Assembly (NCBI GenBank): GCA_029935135.1
Contig: JAOZKX010000013.1
Coordinates: 1-14,552, forward strand
DNA length: 14,552 nt
Source: Desulfocapsa sp.
GTDB lineage: Bacteria; Desulfobacterota; Desulfobulbia; Desulfobulbales; Desulfocapsaceae
Direction: 5' to 3'
Position 1 is the stretch's first letter, and each line of letters begins with the position of its first letter. Both the position numbers and the translations under genes were made by a program. The notes under the pieces were generated by a model. That model was not told the DNA's origin. It made no database searches and saw only the letters and a program-made list of their open reading frames with translations. Positions 1-7,288 of this stretch are shown in pieces.

Positions 1-1
1 T

Positions 2-1228
2 CTCGGTACAGAAGTTCTTGACGTGGCGGGTGTGCAATACTTTGATTACCATTTTTATGTCGTCAGGTCTTCCCAATTCAATGCCTTCGCAGCGCCATCC
101 GGGCTTGTCTTTTTCTATTCTGGTCTGATTGAAAAAATGAACGGGGAAGATGAACTGGTTTCTGTACTTGCCCATGAAATCGGCCATGTTGTATCAAGGC
201 ATATTGCCAAAGGAATGGATCAGGGAAAAACGGTCAGTATAGCCACAACCCTTCTTTCCCTTGCAGCCATTGCGCTTGGGGCTGGGGCACTAAGTCAGGC
301 TCTTTTCACCGGGGCCATGGCCGCCGGCCAGGCAGTGAATCTGCATTTCAGCAGGCTACATGAGGAAGAATCCGATCGTCTGGCCTACGGTTGGATGGTG
401 AAAATGGATAGGAATCCCGAGGCCCAGGCGGAGATGTTAAAAACCATGCGCCGTATAACCAGGTATGCCATGGGAAATATCCCGCAATATCTGCTGACCC
501 ATCCAAATCCGGAATTCAGACTCGACTATGTGCAATCACTTTTGGCAATAGATAAAAGAAGAAATGTTCAATTTCCTCAGACCGATAATTTTGCTTTTCT
601 GCGCATGAAATATAGAATTCTTTCAACTATCAAGGATGGAAAAAAATTACGCAATCTGCTGCTCAATTATCTTTCGGACACATCCCGTTCAGAAGAAGAT
701 CTGATCATGTGTACTTACGGCCTGTCACAGTTGGACAGGATGGAAAACAATTATGATTCCAGTCGTGAGTTGTTGCAGAAGGTCATTGCTCATTATCCGG
801 ATCAACCCATTCTGATTACAGACTTAGCCCTTGTTGAGCTTGAATCCGGGAATAAGGAAACAGCCCTTTCCCTGATACGGGAGGCGTATGGTCGAGACCG
901 GGATGATATGTGGGCAACATATCAATATGCTAAAATATGGCGTGAGCTTGGTGATACTGTACAGGCGGAAAGGTATTTCAAGGAAGTCCAGGATTTTATG
1001 CCTCTGTATTCAAAGGTCTATTATGAACTTGGAAAACTGAAGGCTGAGACAGGAAAAAACGGCGAATCTGCCTATTACCTGAGTAAGTATTTTCTCTATG
1101 AGGGACGATTAAGGCTTGCCGAGCATAATATGCAGGTTGCCGTAACGGATAGTGCACTGCCGAAGGGTATGGCTAAAGAGATCGGTAAAATGCGATCCAT
1201 GATTGAGCGATTAAAAGAGGATGGGTAA
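2..1228 (+). CDS. M48 family zinc metalloprotease with C-terminal TPRs, BepA/YfgC-like (5' end missing)
   Basis: The frame is open to the left edge, so the gene starts outside the window; the GTG at 23 is internal, since codons before it continue the conserved domain. Numbering from that GTG, the zinc motif HEIGH is at 51-55 within AHEIGHVVSRH. An acidic cluster EEESD at 114-118 should supply the third ligand. LTHPNP puts a His at 160, matching the extra metal-proximal His of E. coli BepA (family knowledge). A hydrophobic Ala/Gly-rich stretch (about 72-105) lies between the motifs. From about 235 to 385 there are TPR-like helical pairs. BepA-type proteins are periplasmic protease/chaperones that degrade stalled outer-membrane proteins such as LptD; that role here is inferred. 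The signal peptide would lie off the window. The stop is 3 bp from the convergent tlyA stop. The family call is firm, the exact substrate is not. Confidence 0.9.
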   Translation, partial: LGTEVLDVAGVQYFDYHFYVVRSSQFNAFAAPSGLVFFYSGLIEKMNGEDELVSVLAHEIGHVVSRHIAKGMDQGKTVSIATTLLSLAAIALGAGALSQALFTGAMAAGQAVNLHFSRLHEEESDRLAYGWMVKMDRNPEAQAEMLKTMRRITRYAMGNIPQYLLTHPNPEFRLDYVQSLLAIDKRRNVQFPQTDNFAFLRMKYRILSTIKDGKKLRNLLLNYLSDTSRSEEDLIMCTYGLSQLDRMENNYDSSRELLQKVIAHYPDQPILITDLALVELESGNKETALSLIREAYGRDRDDMWATYQYAKIWRELGDTVQAERYFKEVQDFMPLYSKVYYELGKLKAETGKNGESAYYLSKYFLYEGRLRLAEHNMQVAVTDSALPKGMAKEIGKMRSMIERLKEDG

Positions 1229-1238
1229 CCCTTAAGGG
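1229..1238. repeat. 10-bp perfect palindrome between two convergent stop codons
   Basis: CCCTTAAGGG covers the 3-bp gap between the M48 gene and tlyA and includes the tlyA stop codon. It is too short and lacks a loop or T-run, so it is not a convincing terminator. No other terminator separates the convergent genes, so their transcripts probably overlap. Confidence 0.3.
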
Positions 1239-1960
1239 CGGATAAGGAGGAGGAATTCGCGGTTTCCTTTGGGACCAAGGATTGGGCTGGGGGTAATTCC
1301 TGCTGCCTGTAACCCTGCATTTTCCACGAAATGTGTCACAGTATCAATGGCAAGTTGATGGTGGGCCGGATCTGTGACAACGCCGCCTTTGGGGATATAT
1401 TCCCTTGCCAGCTCAAACTGAGGTTTGATCAGGCATAGGATGGCAACTTTTTCTGCAAAGAGGGGAATCAACGGGGGGATGAGTTTCGTCAGAGAAATAA
1501 AGGCTGCGTCGATGACAGCAAGGTCCAATGGTTCTGGGATTTGGACTGTTGTAATATGTCTGGCGTTGAAGCGTTCAATAACGATGACGCGTTTGTCCTG
1601 GCGTAACTTCCAGTCCAGCTGCCCATAGGCAACATCAACTGCATAGACTTTTTTTGCCCCATTTTGCAGGAGACAATCGGTAAAGCCGCCACTGGATGCA
1701 CCAATATCGGCACATATCATCTGCTCCGGATCAAAGGAAAAGGCGTCCAGGCCACCTTGCAACTTGTATCCACCCCGTGATACGAACGGGCACTTCTTTT
1801 GTGTTTGCGGAAGGGTATCTTCCTGAAACTTTTTTCCGGCTTTATCTTCCCGTTGTCCGTCAACAAAAACAAGCCCTGCCCCAATAAGGCCCTGAGCCTG
1901 TTGCAGGGTTCCGCACAATCCGTGCTGGACGAGAAGCTCGTCCAGTCTTTTCTTTTTCAT
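1232..1960 (-). CDS. tlyA: TlyA family rRNA 2'-O-ribose methyltransferase / hemolysin A homologue
   Basis: This is a 242-residue protein of usual TlyA length. The N-terminal 60 residues (KKKRLDELLVQHG...) form an S4 RNA-binding domain, followed by the family signature VSRGGYKL. A FtsJ-like Rossmann methyltransferase domain follows, with a SAM-binding DIGASSGGFTDCLL motif, then VDVAYGQL, KPQFE and GPKGNREFL. These carry the Lys-Asp-Lys-Glu set expected of 2'-O-methyltransferases. TlyA proteins methylate cytidines of 16S and/or 23S rRNA; some were first named hemolysins. The ATG at 1960 is preferred because TlyA proteins typically begin MKKKRLD. An in-frame TTG six bases upstream is possible, but neither start has a good Shine-Dalgarno. 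It is the last gene of the minus-strand block, 19 bp after the cpoB stop codon, and is probably read from the tolB promoter. Confidence 0.93.
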   Translation of the reverse strand: MKKKRLDELLVQHGLCGTLQQAQGLIGAGLVFVDGQREDKAGKKFQEDTLPQTQKKCPFVSRGGYKLQGGLDAFSFDPEQMICADIGASSGGFTDCLLQNGAKKVYAVDVAYGQLDWKLRQDKRVIVIERFNARHITTVQIPEPLDLAVIDAAFISLTKLIPPLIPLFAEKVAILCLIKPQFELAREYIPKGGVVTDPAHHQLAIDTVTHFVENAGLQAAGITPSPILGPKGNREFLLLIRP

Positions 1961-1979
1961 CGCCAAAAATAATATACTG

Positions 1980-3026
1980 TTAAAGCGAGGAAATTCGTTC
2001 TTTAGCTATTTCTGCTTCGGGAGTAGTACTGTAGGAAGCGGTAATCTTTTTGTAGATGATTTTTGCCGTATCTCTGTCTGAAAGCTGTTCGAATGCCTCC
2101 CCCTGTTTAAGAAGAGCCTTGGCCGCCTGTGGATTACCTGGAAAACTGGAAATGATCTGCTGGTATTGAATGATTGCCTGGTCATATTGCCCTTGTTTGA
2201 AAAGGCATTCTCCCATCATATAACGGGCCTGGATGGACTCTTTTTGCCCTACACTTTCTGTATGTTTTTCATAGAGTGTATAGGCCTTTTTATACTGTTT
2301 TTTAGCAAACTGTTGTTGGGCCTGTGAAAAATTATCTCCACTGTTGTTTACTGCAGGCGCAGCTTCTTTGACTGGAGTTACTTTTTCTGCTTTTGCCTGA
2401 CTTCTTTTTGCCACTGCCGGTTTGGCAGTGGGGTATGAAGAAGTGGGGACAGGAGATGCAGATACTCCTGAATGGACGATTTTTTTAGCAGATACTCGTA
2501 TGTGCTGTGTTGCTACCGGACGGGCAGCAGATTTTTGGGCAGCACTTGCCGCATTTGCCTTACGCATTGCTTCTTCTGCGGCTATGGCGGCAGCTTTTGA
2601 ACGCCGGTTGGCATCGTCTATCCTTGCCTGCCTGATAGTTGCGAGCGATTGTTCCTGCAGACTAATCTTATTGTTGAGCTCAGCAAGTTGAGTGCTTAGT
2701 TCCTGTTCCTGTTTGGTCTGCAGGGTAAGAACTGCTCCTTGCAGTTCTTTGTTCTGTTCCTGCAGCATTCGATTCATGTGCCCATTTTCCTCAAGCAGAC
2801 TCTTTAGCTGCAGTATCTCCGCTTCCATCTGGTCAAGTTGGCTGGATGAATTTGCCTGACGCTTCTGCATCTGATTAACTGTCGGGTCTTCTTTAATTGT
2901 ATCAATTTTTTTATTGAGGGCCCGGATATGTTGATTAAGAAGAGTAACATCTTCCCTTGTCGCGCAGTTCGAAAGAAAGGGAACAACACTGAAGAGCAGG
3001 ATGGCGGTGAGATATTTCTTTTTCAT
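1980..3026 (-). CDS. cpoB: CpoB/YbgF, Tol-associated coiled-coil TPR protein, probable lipoprotein
   Basis: This 348-residue protein starts with a Lys-rich signal peptide ending FLSNC, giving a probable lipidated Cys21 (Asn at -1 is unusual). Residues about 24-135 are heptad-rich and should form the coiled coil that trimerises YbgF/CpoB. An Ala/Lys/Pro/Ser-rich linker runs to about 230. The C-terminal ~115 residues are TPRs of the YbgF type (QARYMMGECLFKQGQYDQAI, then a second unit with GEAFEQLSDRDTAKIIYKKI). In E. coli CpoB binds TolA and links outer-membrane constriction with PBP1B peptidoglycan synthesis, and it is soluble in the periplasm. Here the lipobox suggests membrane anchoring. The linker is longer than in the enterobacterial protein, as far as I recall. 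AGAGG lies 7 nt upstream of the ATG. The gene follows tolB by 36 bp; pal, usually between the two, is missing. Confidence 0.88.
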   Translation of the reverse strand: MKKKYLTAILLFSVVPFLSNCATREDVTLLNQHIRALNKKIDTIKEDPTVNQMQKRQANSSSQLDQMEAEILQLKSLLEENGHMNRMLQEQNKELQGAVLTLQTKQEQELSTQLAELNNKISLQEQSLATIRQARIDDANRRSKAAAIAAEEAMRKANAASAAQKSAARPVATQHIRVSAKKIVHSGVSASPVPTSSYPTAKPAVAKRSQAKAEKVTPVKEAAPAVNNSGDNFSQAQQQFAKKQYKKAYTLYEKHTESVGQKESIQARYMMGECLFKQGQYDQAIIQYQQIISSFPGNPQAAKALLKQGEAFEQLSDRDTAKIIYKKITASYSTTPEAEIAKERISSL

Positions 3027-3062
3027 GATGATGCCTCTATGGATAGCAATAATAAGTATGAA

Positions 3063-4349
3063 TTATTCGGCCCAGCGCGGGTATGTCAGGTTCCCTGGAA
3101 AATCAAAAAGTTTCCGCTGATTCGTTCCGTTTTTTAAGATGGCGTAGAGCTTTTGCTCATTCCCTTTTCGTAAAGAAAATATGATCTGTTTTCCATCAGG
3201 CGACCAGGTTGGTGATTCGTGTTGACCGGAATCCTTGGTGATCTGTATGGGTGAAATTCCTGCTCTTGGAGCAATGGTGAAAATTTGATATGAGCCATTG
3301 GTCAGACTTGAATAGACGATCAGGCCACCTTTGGGCGACCAGCTAGGCTCGGCATTTTCATGCCCTTTAAATGTGAGTCGCTGCACATTGGTTGTTGCCA
3401 TATCCATGATATAAATTTGCGGATTGCCGCTTCTGTCTGAGACTAAGGATATTTTTTTTCCTTCAGGCGACCAGCTGTGTGAAACATTAATACCGGAACG
3501 ACGGGTCAGCTGCCTGATTATCTCTCCTTTTTTGTCCATAAGGAAGAGATCCGGGTTTCCGTCTTTGCTGAGAGTGAGCACCATTTTGTCGCCATCTGGT
3601 GACCATGCTGGGGCAAGGTTCATTCCTTTTCTTCTGGAAAGAGGACGAGTGGTTTTGCTCTGCTGCAGATCGGTAATATAGAGATTCTGGTTTCCGGCAT
3701 GATAAGAGGTGTAGCTGAGGTAGCGTCCACCGGGTACAAATCGTGGAGAAATTGCCAGGTTTTTATGGCGGGTAATCTGTCGTTCTTTTTTACCAAGTAT
3801 ATCGGTAAGGTATACTTCCTTATGACCAGTCTTGTCGGAGACATAGACAATTCTTGAGCCTGCTATGCCGGGTTGGCCGGTCAGTTCCTGGATAACCGCA
3901 TCGCAGAATTTAAAAAGGATAGCCTGCTGCTGATTCCTGGTACCATTATAACGTTTTCCCATCAGCATATCTCCACCTGCAACATCAAGCAGGCGGAACT
4001 CAAATTTCACTCCTCTGGAAGAAAGGATGTAGTTGCCAAGAATTACAAAATCTGCCCCCTGGGCCTTCCAATCACTGTCCTGGTTTTTTGGAGGCTGCCC
4101 TTCTCCGGTGAGAGAAAATATACCATGAAAGAGCAGAGCTCTTGAGAGATCTTCTGCCAGATCACGGCCATATGCCTGGAGTTGGTTGGGTTGTTCCTGG
4201 TTGCTGAACCAGGGAACAGCAATGTTTATTTTACGGGTCTCTGGAGAGGTGATATCCAGATACACCATGTCCTGGCAACTTGCCTGATAGGGCAACAAGG
4301 TAAGGATGCAAAGGAAAAGAACAGGTAAACAGTTTATTGCAGATTTCAT
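3063..4349 (-). CDS. tolB: TolB, periplasmic beta-propeller of the Tol-Pal system
   Basis: This 428-residue protein begins with a signal peptide (hydrophobic core about 8-20, end near ASCQD). The N-terminal alpha/beta TolB domain runs to about residue 160 (INIAVPWFSNQ, then GADFVILGNYIL). A C-terminal six-bladed propeller follows, seen as repeats of the PD40/WD40-like signature: APAWSPDGDKMVL, SHSWSPEGKKISL, EPSWSPKGGLIVY and SPTWSPDGKQIIF, ending YPRWAE. TolB binds Pal and TolA and is needed for outer-membrane integrity and constriction. It stands 154 bp after tolA, with its own strong promoter in the gap and a weak ribosome site. No pal follows it in this window, which is odd because TolB's main partner is Pal. 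Confidence 0.95.
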   Translation of the reverse strand: MKSAINCLPVLFLCILTLLPYQASCQDMVYLDITSPETRKINIAVPWFSNQEQPNQLQAYGRDLAEDLSRALLFHGIFSLTGEGQPPKNQDSDWKAQGADFVILGNYILSSRGVKFEFRLLDVAGGDMLMGKRYNGTRNQQQAILFKFCDAVIQELTGQPGIAGSRIVYVSDKTGHKEVYLTDILGKKERQITRHKNLAISPRFVPGGRYLSYTSYHAGNQNLYITDLQQSKTTRPLSRRKGMNLAPAWSPDGDKMVLTLSKDGNPDLFLMDKKGEIIRQLTRRSGINVSHSWSPEGKKISLVSDRSGNPQIYIMDMATTNVQRLTFKGHENAEPSWSPKGGLIVYSSLTNGSYQIFTIAPRAGISPIQITKDSGQHESPTWSPDGKQIIFSLRKGNEQKLYAILKNGTNQRKLFDFPGNLTYPRWAE

Positions 4350-4414
4350 TCTATATAAGGTAATTCAATTGAGTTGTTGATGGGATATTGGTCAGGTTTA
4401 TAATGATAATCTTA

Positions 4415-4442
4415 ATTATAAAGGGTTAGCGGCAGCAGTCAA
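4415..4442 (-). promoter_or_regulatory. Near-consensus sigma-70 promoter for tolB-cpoB-tlyA
   Basis: Read on the minus strand, TTGACT (4442-4437) is followed after 16 bp by a perfect TATAAT (4420-4415). Transcription would begin near 4408, about 60 nt before the tolB ATG. The site lies in the largest gap of the tol block. It implies that tolB, cpoB and tlyA can be expressed apart from tolQRA. The match is read directly; activity is inferred. Confidence 0.65.
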
Positions 4443-4503
4443 CCTTTTTAGCTGCAAAAAGAGGCTTTTAAATGAATAATGTCTATGGAAAACTGTAAGA
4501 AAT

Positions 4504-5451
4504 CTAGAGTATGCCACCAGGTTTGAAGCGAAGTCCAATGGTGTATTGCTGTTTTCTAAGAGGACCGGGGATTGCTGGTAGAGGATTGGCATCTTGGATT
4601 GTTTTACTGACGAATTGATCAAAGACTCTATCTCCAGACCGTTTTTCGAATCTGTGATTGAGGATAGCCCCATCTTTTGCAATCGTGATAATAATCACCG
4701 ATGTGAGCTCTGGATTCCATTTCTTGATATCTGGGAGTGACCAGTATTGATGGAGGTGGGCGAAGATAGAGGCATGATACTGAGAGGCAATGGCGCTTGA
4801 TGGCTTGCTGGTGGATCTTGCCGCAGGTCGATTGCTTCCAGTTGCGATATCAGCAGCAGCATTGGCCATGAGTGATTGTTTCAGGGCATTAACAGCTTCG
4901 TTTGTCGCAGCTTGTGCCTCTGCAGCTGCCAGTGCCTGCTGGCGCTTGGCCTCCTGCAGATGTTGCTGTCGTTGTGCTTCGAGAAGTTGTTTTTCCTTTG
5001 TTTTCTGATCGGCAGCGTCCTGTTTTGCCCTCAATTGTCTGGCATGGATGTCGGGAGCATTTTTATTTTTTACTTTTCGTTTTAAAGGCTTGAGGGAAAC
5101 GACTTTGGCCGGTGTGGCAACTGGCTCTTCTGCAACAGGCACGGGAGGGGCTATGGGAGCAGTTTTCTTTGCACTGACTGATTTGAGTTTCTGGATGGTT
5201 ACAACAGGTTGTTTGGTCTTTGGTGTCACAGGTTTTGCGGTAGGCGGGGGAGGCACCGGTGCGAGAGCAGGGTCTGTGATTGAAACGAGATCAACGGAGT
5301 AGACCTCCGGGATGAGATTATTGGTGCTTAGATATTTTGGAAGGATGATTGCAGAAGAAAGGGCAAGGATATGCAACAGTACGGCAAGATTAAATGGGAG
5401 TTTCCAGCCGGCAGCAGGGAGGGTGACCATCGCATACTCTCTATAGGCCAT
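4504..5451 (-). CDS. tolA: TolA, energy-transducing envelope protein
   Basis: The 315-residue protein has the TonB/TolA layout: a short cytoplasmic N-terminus, one membrane helix (about 19-38), a Pro/Lys-rich stretch (about 62-130), a long Ala/Gln/Glu/Lys-rich helix (about 135-205, QLRAKQDAADQ, LQEAKRQQALAAAEAQ) and a C-terminal TonB_C-like domain (YWSLPDIKKW to YTIGLRF). TolA joins the TolQR motor to TolB/Pal across the periplasm. In the membrane helix His27 is present, but the position four residues earlier, normally Ser in the SxxxH motif, is Ala23. The start overlaps the end of tolR by 11 bp. A second ATG at 5430 (Met8) has AGAGAG six bases upstream and would avoid the overlap, so either start is possible. 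Confidence 0.9.
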   Translation of the reverse strand: MAYREYAMVTLPAAGWKLPFNLAVLLHILALSSAIILPKYLSTNNLIPEVYSVDLVSITDPALAPVPPPPTAKPVTPKTKQPVVTIQKLKSVSAKKTAPIAPPVPVAEEPVATPAKVVSLKPLKRKVKNKNAPDIHARQLRAKQDAADQKTKEKQLLEAQRQQHLQEAKRQQALAAAEAQAATNEAVNALKQSLMANAAADIATGSNRPAARSTSKPSSAIASQYHASIFAHLHQYWSLPDIKKWNPELTSVIIITIAKDGAILNHRFEKRSGDRVFDQFVSKTIQDANPLPAIPGPLRKQQYTIGLRFKPGGIL

Positions 5452-5869
5452 TTTCTTTTTCGTGTCTGGGTTGGGTGATCATTCCAAGTTTGTCAAAGCC
5501 GGCAGATTTTATTTCAGCCATAATAGAGACCACCAGTCCATAGGGAACCTGTTTATCTGCCTTAAGGAAAATAGACTGGTCTTTATTCTTGATATATTCT
5601 TTTTCAAGACTCTGGCGTAACAGAGCAAGAATCACCTCCGTTTTTCCAAGGGATATCTTTCCATCTTTGTCAAGGGTGACAACGAGTGGTTCTTCATTTT
5701 GTCGCAGGGAACGGGCAGTTGTTTCAGGAAGATCTACTTCAAGTCCCTGGGTCATCATCGGCGCGGTCACCATAAAAATGATAAGCAGAACCAGCATAAC
5801 ATCCACCAGGGGAGTCACATTGATTTCAGAAACTAATCCTTTGTTTCCCTTATTTGTACTGAATCCCAT
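5441..5869 (-). CDS. tolR: TolR/ExbD family proton-channel subunit
   Basis: The 142-residue protein is of normal family length. It has one N-terminal membrane helix containing NVTPLVDVMLVLLIIFMV. Asp23 in that helix is the conserved protonatable residue of the stator-like channel. After the helix comes the family motif GLEVDLPET and a small periplasmic domain of mixed strands and helices. TolR forms the proton-driven motor with TolQ and transmits force to TolA. It starts 1 bp after the tolQ stop and overlaps tolA, which indicates translational coupling. ExbD is the alternative name, but the order Q-R-A-B-cpoB settles it as TolR. Confidence 0.95.
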   Translation of the reverse strand: MGFSTNKGNKGLVSEINVTPLVDVMLVLLIIFMVTAPMMTQGLEVDLPETTARSLRQNEEPLVVTLDKDGKISLGKTEVILALLRQSLEKEYIKNKDQSIFLKADKQVPYGLVVSIMAEIKSAGFDKLGMITQPRHEKENGL

Positions 5870-5870
5870 T

Positions 5871-6572
5871 TTACACCTTGCTCATCAGATCTCTTTCAAC
5901 AAGATTGAGAAAGTCTGTGGAAAAGTTTTCCATTTCATTCTCAATTTCAGCCAGTCTGTTGGAAAAGTAGTTGTAGGCAATAACGGCAGGGATGGCAGCG
6001 GCTAGTCCGGCAGCAGTTGCCACCAGGGCTTCGGATATTCCAGGAGCAACAACGGCAAGAGATGCCGAGCCACGCATACCGATATCATGAAAAGATGCCA
6101 TTATCCCCCAGACAGTTCCAAACAATCCAATAAAAGGAGCTGCAGATCCTGTGGTGGCGAGAAATGGCAGTGATTTACCAAGGTCACCGATTTCTTGTGA
6201 TTCGGCCTGGCGGATGGCACGTTTGAGGTTGTCCATGGTGGCCAACTGCATATCAAGGGTTTCACCTGTCTGGCCTCCTTCTTTTCTGTTTCTGATTTTG
6301 TTGATTTTCTGCAGTTCTGTAAAACCGGACGAAAAAACAGCAGCTTCGGGGCTGAGAGGAAATCGTTCAGCGGCAGTGGCTGCATCGTTCAGGGTCTTTG
6401 ATGACCAGAATGCTTCAAGAAAATCTTCTGTATCCAGTACGGCTTTTTTGAAAAGTCGTATTTTCATAAAGACAATGGCCCAGGAGGCAATGGAAAACAG
6501 AAGGAGTGTGAGCATAACCATCTGTCCCATGGGACCGGCATGCATGATCATATTGGAAATTGAGAGTTGCAC
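5871..6572 (-). CDS. tolQ: TolQ/ExbB family (MotA/TolQ/ExbB) proton-channel protein
   Basis: This 233-residue inner-membrane protein has three membrane helices: about 15-37, about 135-160 (SLPFLATTGSAAPFIGLFGT) and about 172-197 (SEALVATAAGLAAAIPAVIA). The conserved channel Thr/Ala/Gly-rich segments are intact. A cytoplasmic loop lies between the first two helices, as in the family. TolQ forms a pentameric channel around the TolR helices. The start codon is GTG at 6572 with AAGGA six bases upstream, better supported than the later in-frame ATG codons. It follows the small TGA-containing gene by 73 bp; no convincing promoter was found in that gap, so it may be read through from the lipid-type genes. 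Confidence 0.94.
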   Translation of the reverse strand: MQLSISNMIMHAGPMGQMVMLTLLLFSIASWAIVFMKIRLFKKAVLDTEDFLEAFWSSKTLNDAATAAERFPLSPEAAVFSSGFTELQKINKIRNRKEGGQTGETLDMQLATMDNLKRAIRQAESQEIGDLGKSLPFLATTGSAAPFIGLFGTVWGIMASFHDIGMRGSASLAVVAPGISEALVATAAGLAAAIPAVIAYNYFSNRLAEIENEMENFSTDFLNLVERDLMSKV

Positions 6573-6645
6573 TTTTGTTCCTTATAGAGGTGAGTACTGA
6601 AGAAGTAGTGATATTTTTTACTGTATATGTCTGGGGGAGTAAAGA

Positions 6646-6837
6646 CTAATCTTGGGCCAATCGGCAAAGATGATCGATATGCTCCTGCAGCTGTTCTTCA
6701 TACAGTGACGCTTTGCTTTCCATTCCACACTCCGTGCAGAGTACCGTGGCATTATGTCAGCGACCATGGAGTCTGGCGCTCTGTTTTTCACAGAATATAC
6801 AGGTGAGGAGTGGTTCCAGATCTTTTTTGACTTCCAT
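6646..6837 (-). CDS. Candidate small selenoprotein: zinc-ribbon-like 63-residue ORF with in-frame TGA (Sec27)
   Basis: Minus-strand reading from the ATG at 6837 gives 26 codons, a TGA at 6759-6757, then 36 codons to a TAG at 6648-6646. Both halves look like one protein: CIFC (Cys13, Cys16) before the TGA, and VLCTECG (Cys34, Cys37) after it, a four-Cys zinc-ribbon arrangement, then a charged helix (about 43-61). The TGA is codon 27, flanked by LHGR and HNATVL. A SECIS-like hairpin starts 7 nt after it. The ATG is 10 bp after the dehydratase stop with only a weak AGG upstream. I do not recognise the family and propose no function beyond metal or redox chemistry. Alternatives are a nonsense mutation (Arg CGA or Trp TGG to TGA), a sequencing error, or translation of only one half. 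Coding of the whole frame is well supported; selenocysteine insertion is plausible, not shown. Confidence 0.6.
6725..6749 (-). promoter_or_regulatory. Bacterial SECIS-like hairpin after in-frame TGA
   Basis: Counting U of UGA (6759) as 1: CCAC (11-14) pairs with GUGG (32-35), ACUC (18-21) pairs with GAGU (28-31), GGU (15-17) is bulged and UGCACG (22-27) is the loop. All eight pairs are Watson-Crick. E. coli fdhF has a bulged U17 and a critical loop G23; both positions match here. Bacterial SECIS searches also expect a G among the first two loop bases, which holds. SelB binding is inferred. Confidence 0.5.
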
Positions 6838-6847
6838 GGAGTATTGC

Positions 6848-7285
6848 CTATAACTCTGCAAGGGTACAGGCGAAATTGACTTTTACGCTGACTTTTTCAT
6901 TGACTCGAAGGACACCCTTGAGAAACCAGACTCCTCCTAGTTCCTCTCGGATATTTACCTGCATATGGATGGAATCACCAGGCCCCACAGGTCTTTTGAA
7001 CTTGGCCTCTTCTATACGGGTGATGACGGGAACGCCGGCTTTGGGGACTGCTGTGTTTTTTAAAATAAGAGCAATAAGTAATGCCCCCGTTTGAAAAAGG
7101 GCCTCACAGAGGATTACACCAGGAAGAATAGGGTGGTCAGGATAATGTCCCTGGAAAATATCCAGAGTTTCGGGAATAGCTTTTTCGGTGATAATGGATG
7201 CGGAGTCGTACTCAATAATAGTATCGACCCAGAGAAATGGGGGACGGTGGGGGATAAGATCGGTGACTTTGATCTCTTCTGTCAT
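6848..7285 (-). CDS. FabZ-type 3-hydroxyacyl-ACP dehydratase
   Basis: The protein is about 145 residues, a single hot-dog domain. IPHRPPFLWVD near the start matches the FabZ N-terminal signature. GHYPDHPILPGVILCEALFQ holds the catalytic His and Glu (about 47 and 61 from this start), with KRPVGPGDSI later. FabZ removes water from 3-hydroxyacyl-ACP to give trans-2-enoyl-ACP. Its place after the ketoreductase and the ACP/ketosynthase genes suggests it serves a dedicated pathway, not bulk fatty acid synthesis. The preferred ATG (7285) lies 9 nt after GGAGGT; a TTG directly upstream (7288), abutting the fabG stop, is 6 nt from the same site and cannot be ruled out. The small TGA-containing gene follows after 10 bp. 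Confidence 0.88.
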   Translation of the reverse strand: MTEEIKVTDLIPHRPPFLWVDTIIEYDSASIITEKAIPETLDIFQGHYPDHPILPGVILCEALFQTGALLIALILKNTAVPKAGVPVITRIEEAKFKRPVGPGDSIHMQVNIREELGGVWFLKGVLRVNEKVSVKVNFACTLAEL

Positions 7286-7288
7286 CAA

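Noticed and set aside
4450-4470. AAAAG-AGG-CTTTT as a terminator after tolA
   Set aside because: A 5-bp A/T-rich stem with a 3-nt loop and no T-run; not credible as intrinsic termination.
5589-6005. 138-codon plus-strand frame opposite tolR and the end of tolQ
   Set aside because: It covers two certain genes on the other strand and shows no family signature.
6151-6600. 149-codon plus-strand frame opposite tolQ
   Set aside because: It is antisense to a well-conserved gene, has Ser/Arg-rich composition typical of shadow frames and no recognisable motif.
6573-6645. Possible tolQ promoter (TTTACT, 17 bp, TAAAAA) in the gap after the small gene
   Set aside because: Only four of six matches in each element; this is expected by chance in AT-rich DNA.
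6646-6648. The TAG ending the small gene read as pyrrolysine
   Set aside because: The frame beyond it shows no conserved-looking or low-complexity coding pattern and runs into the tolQ leader; a normal stop is simpler.
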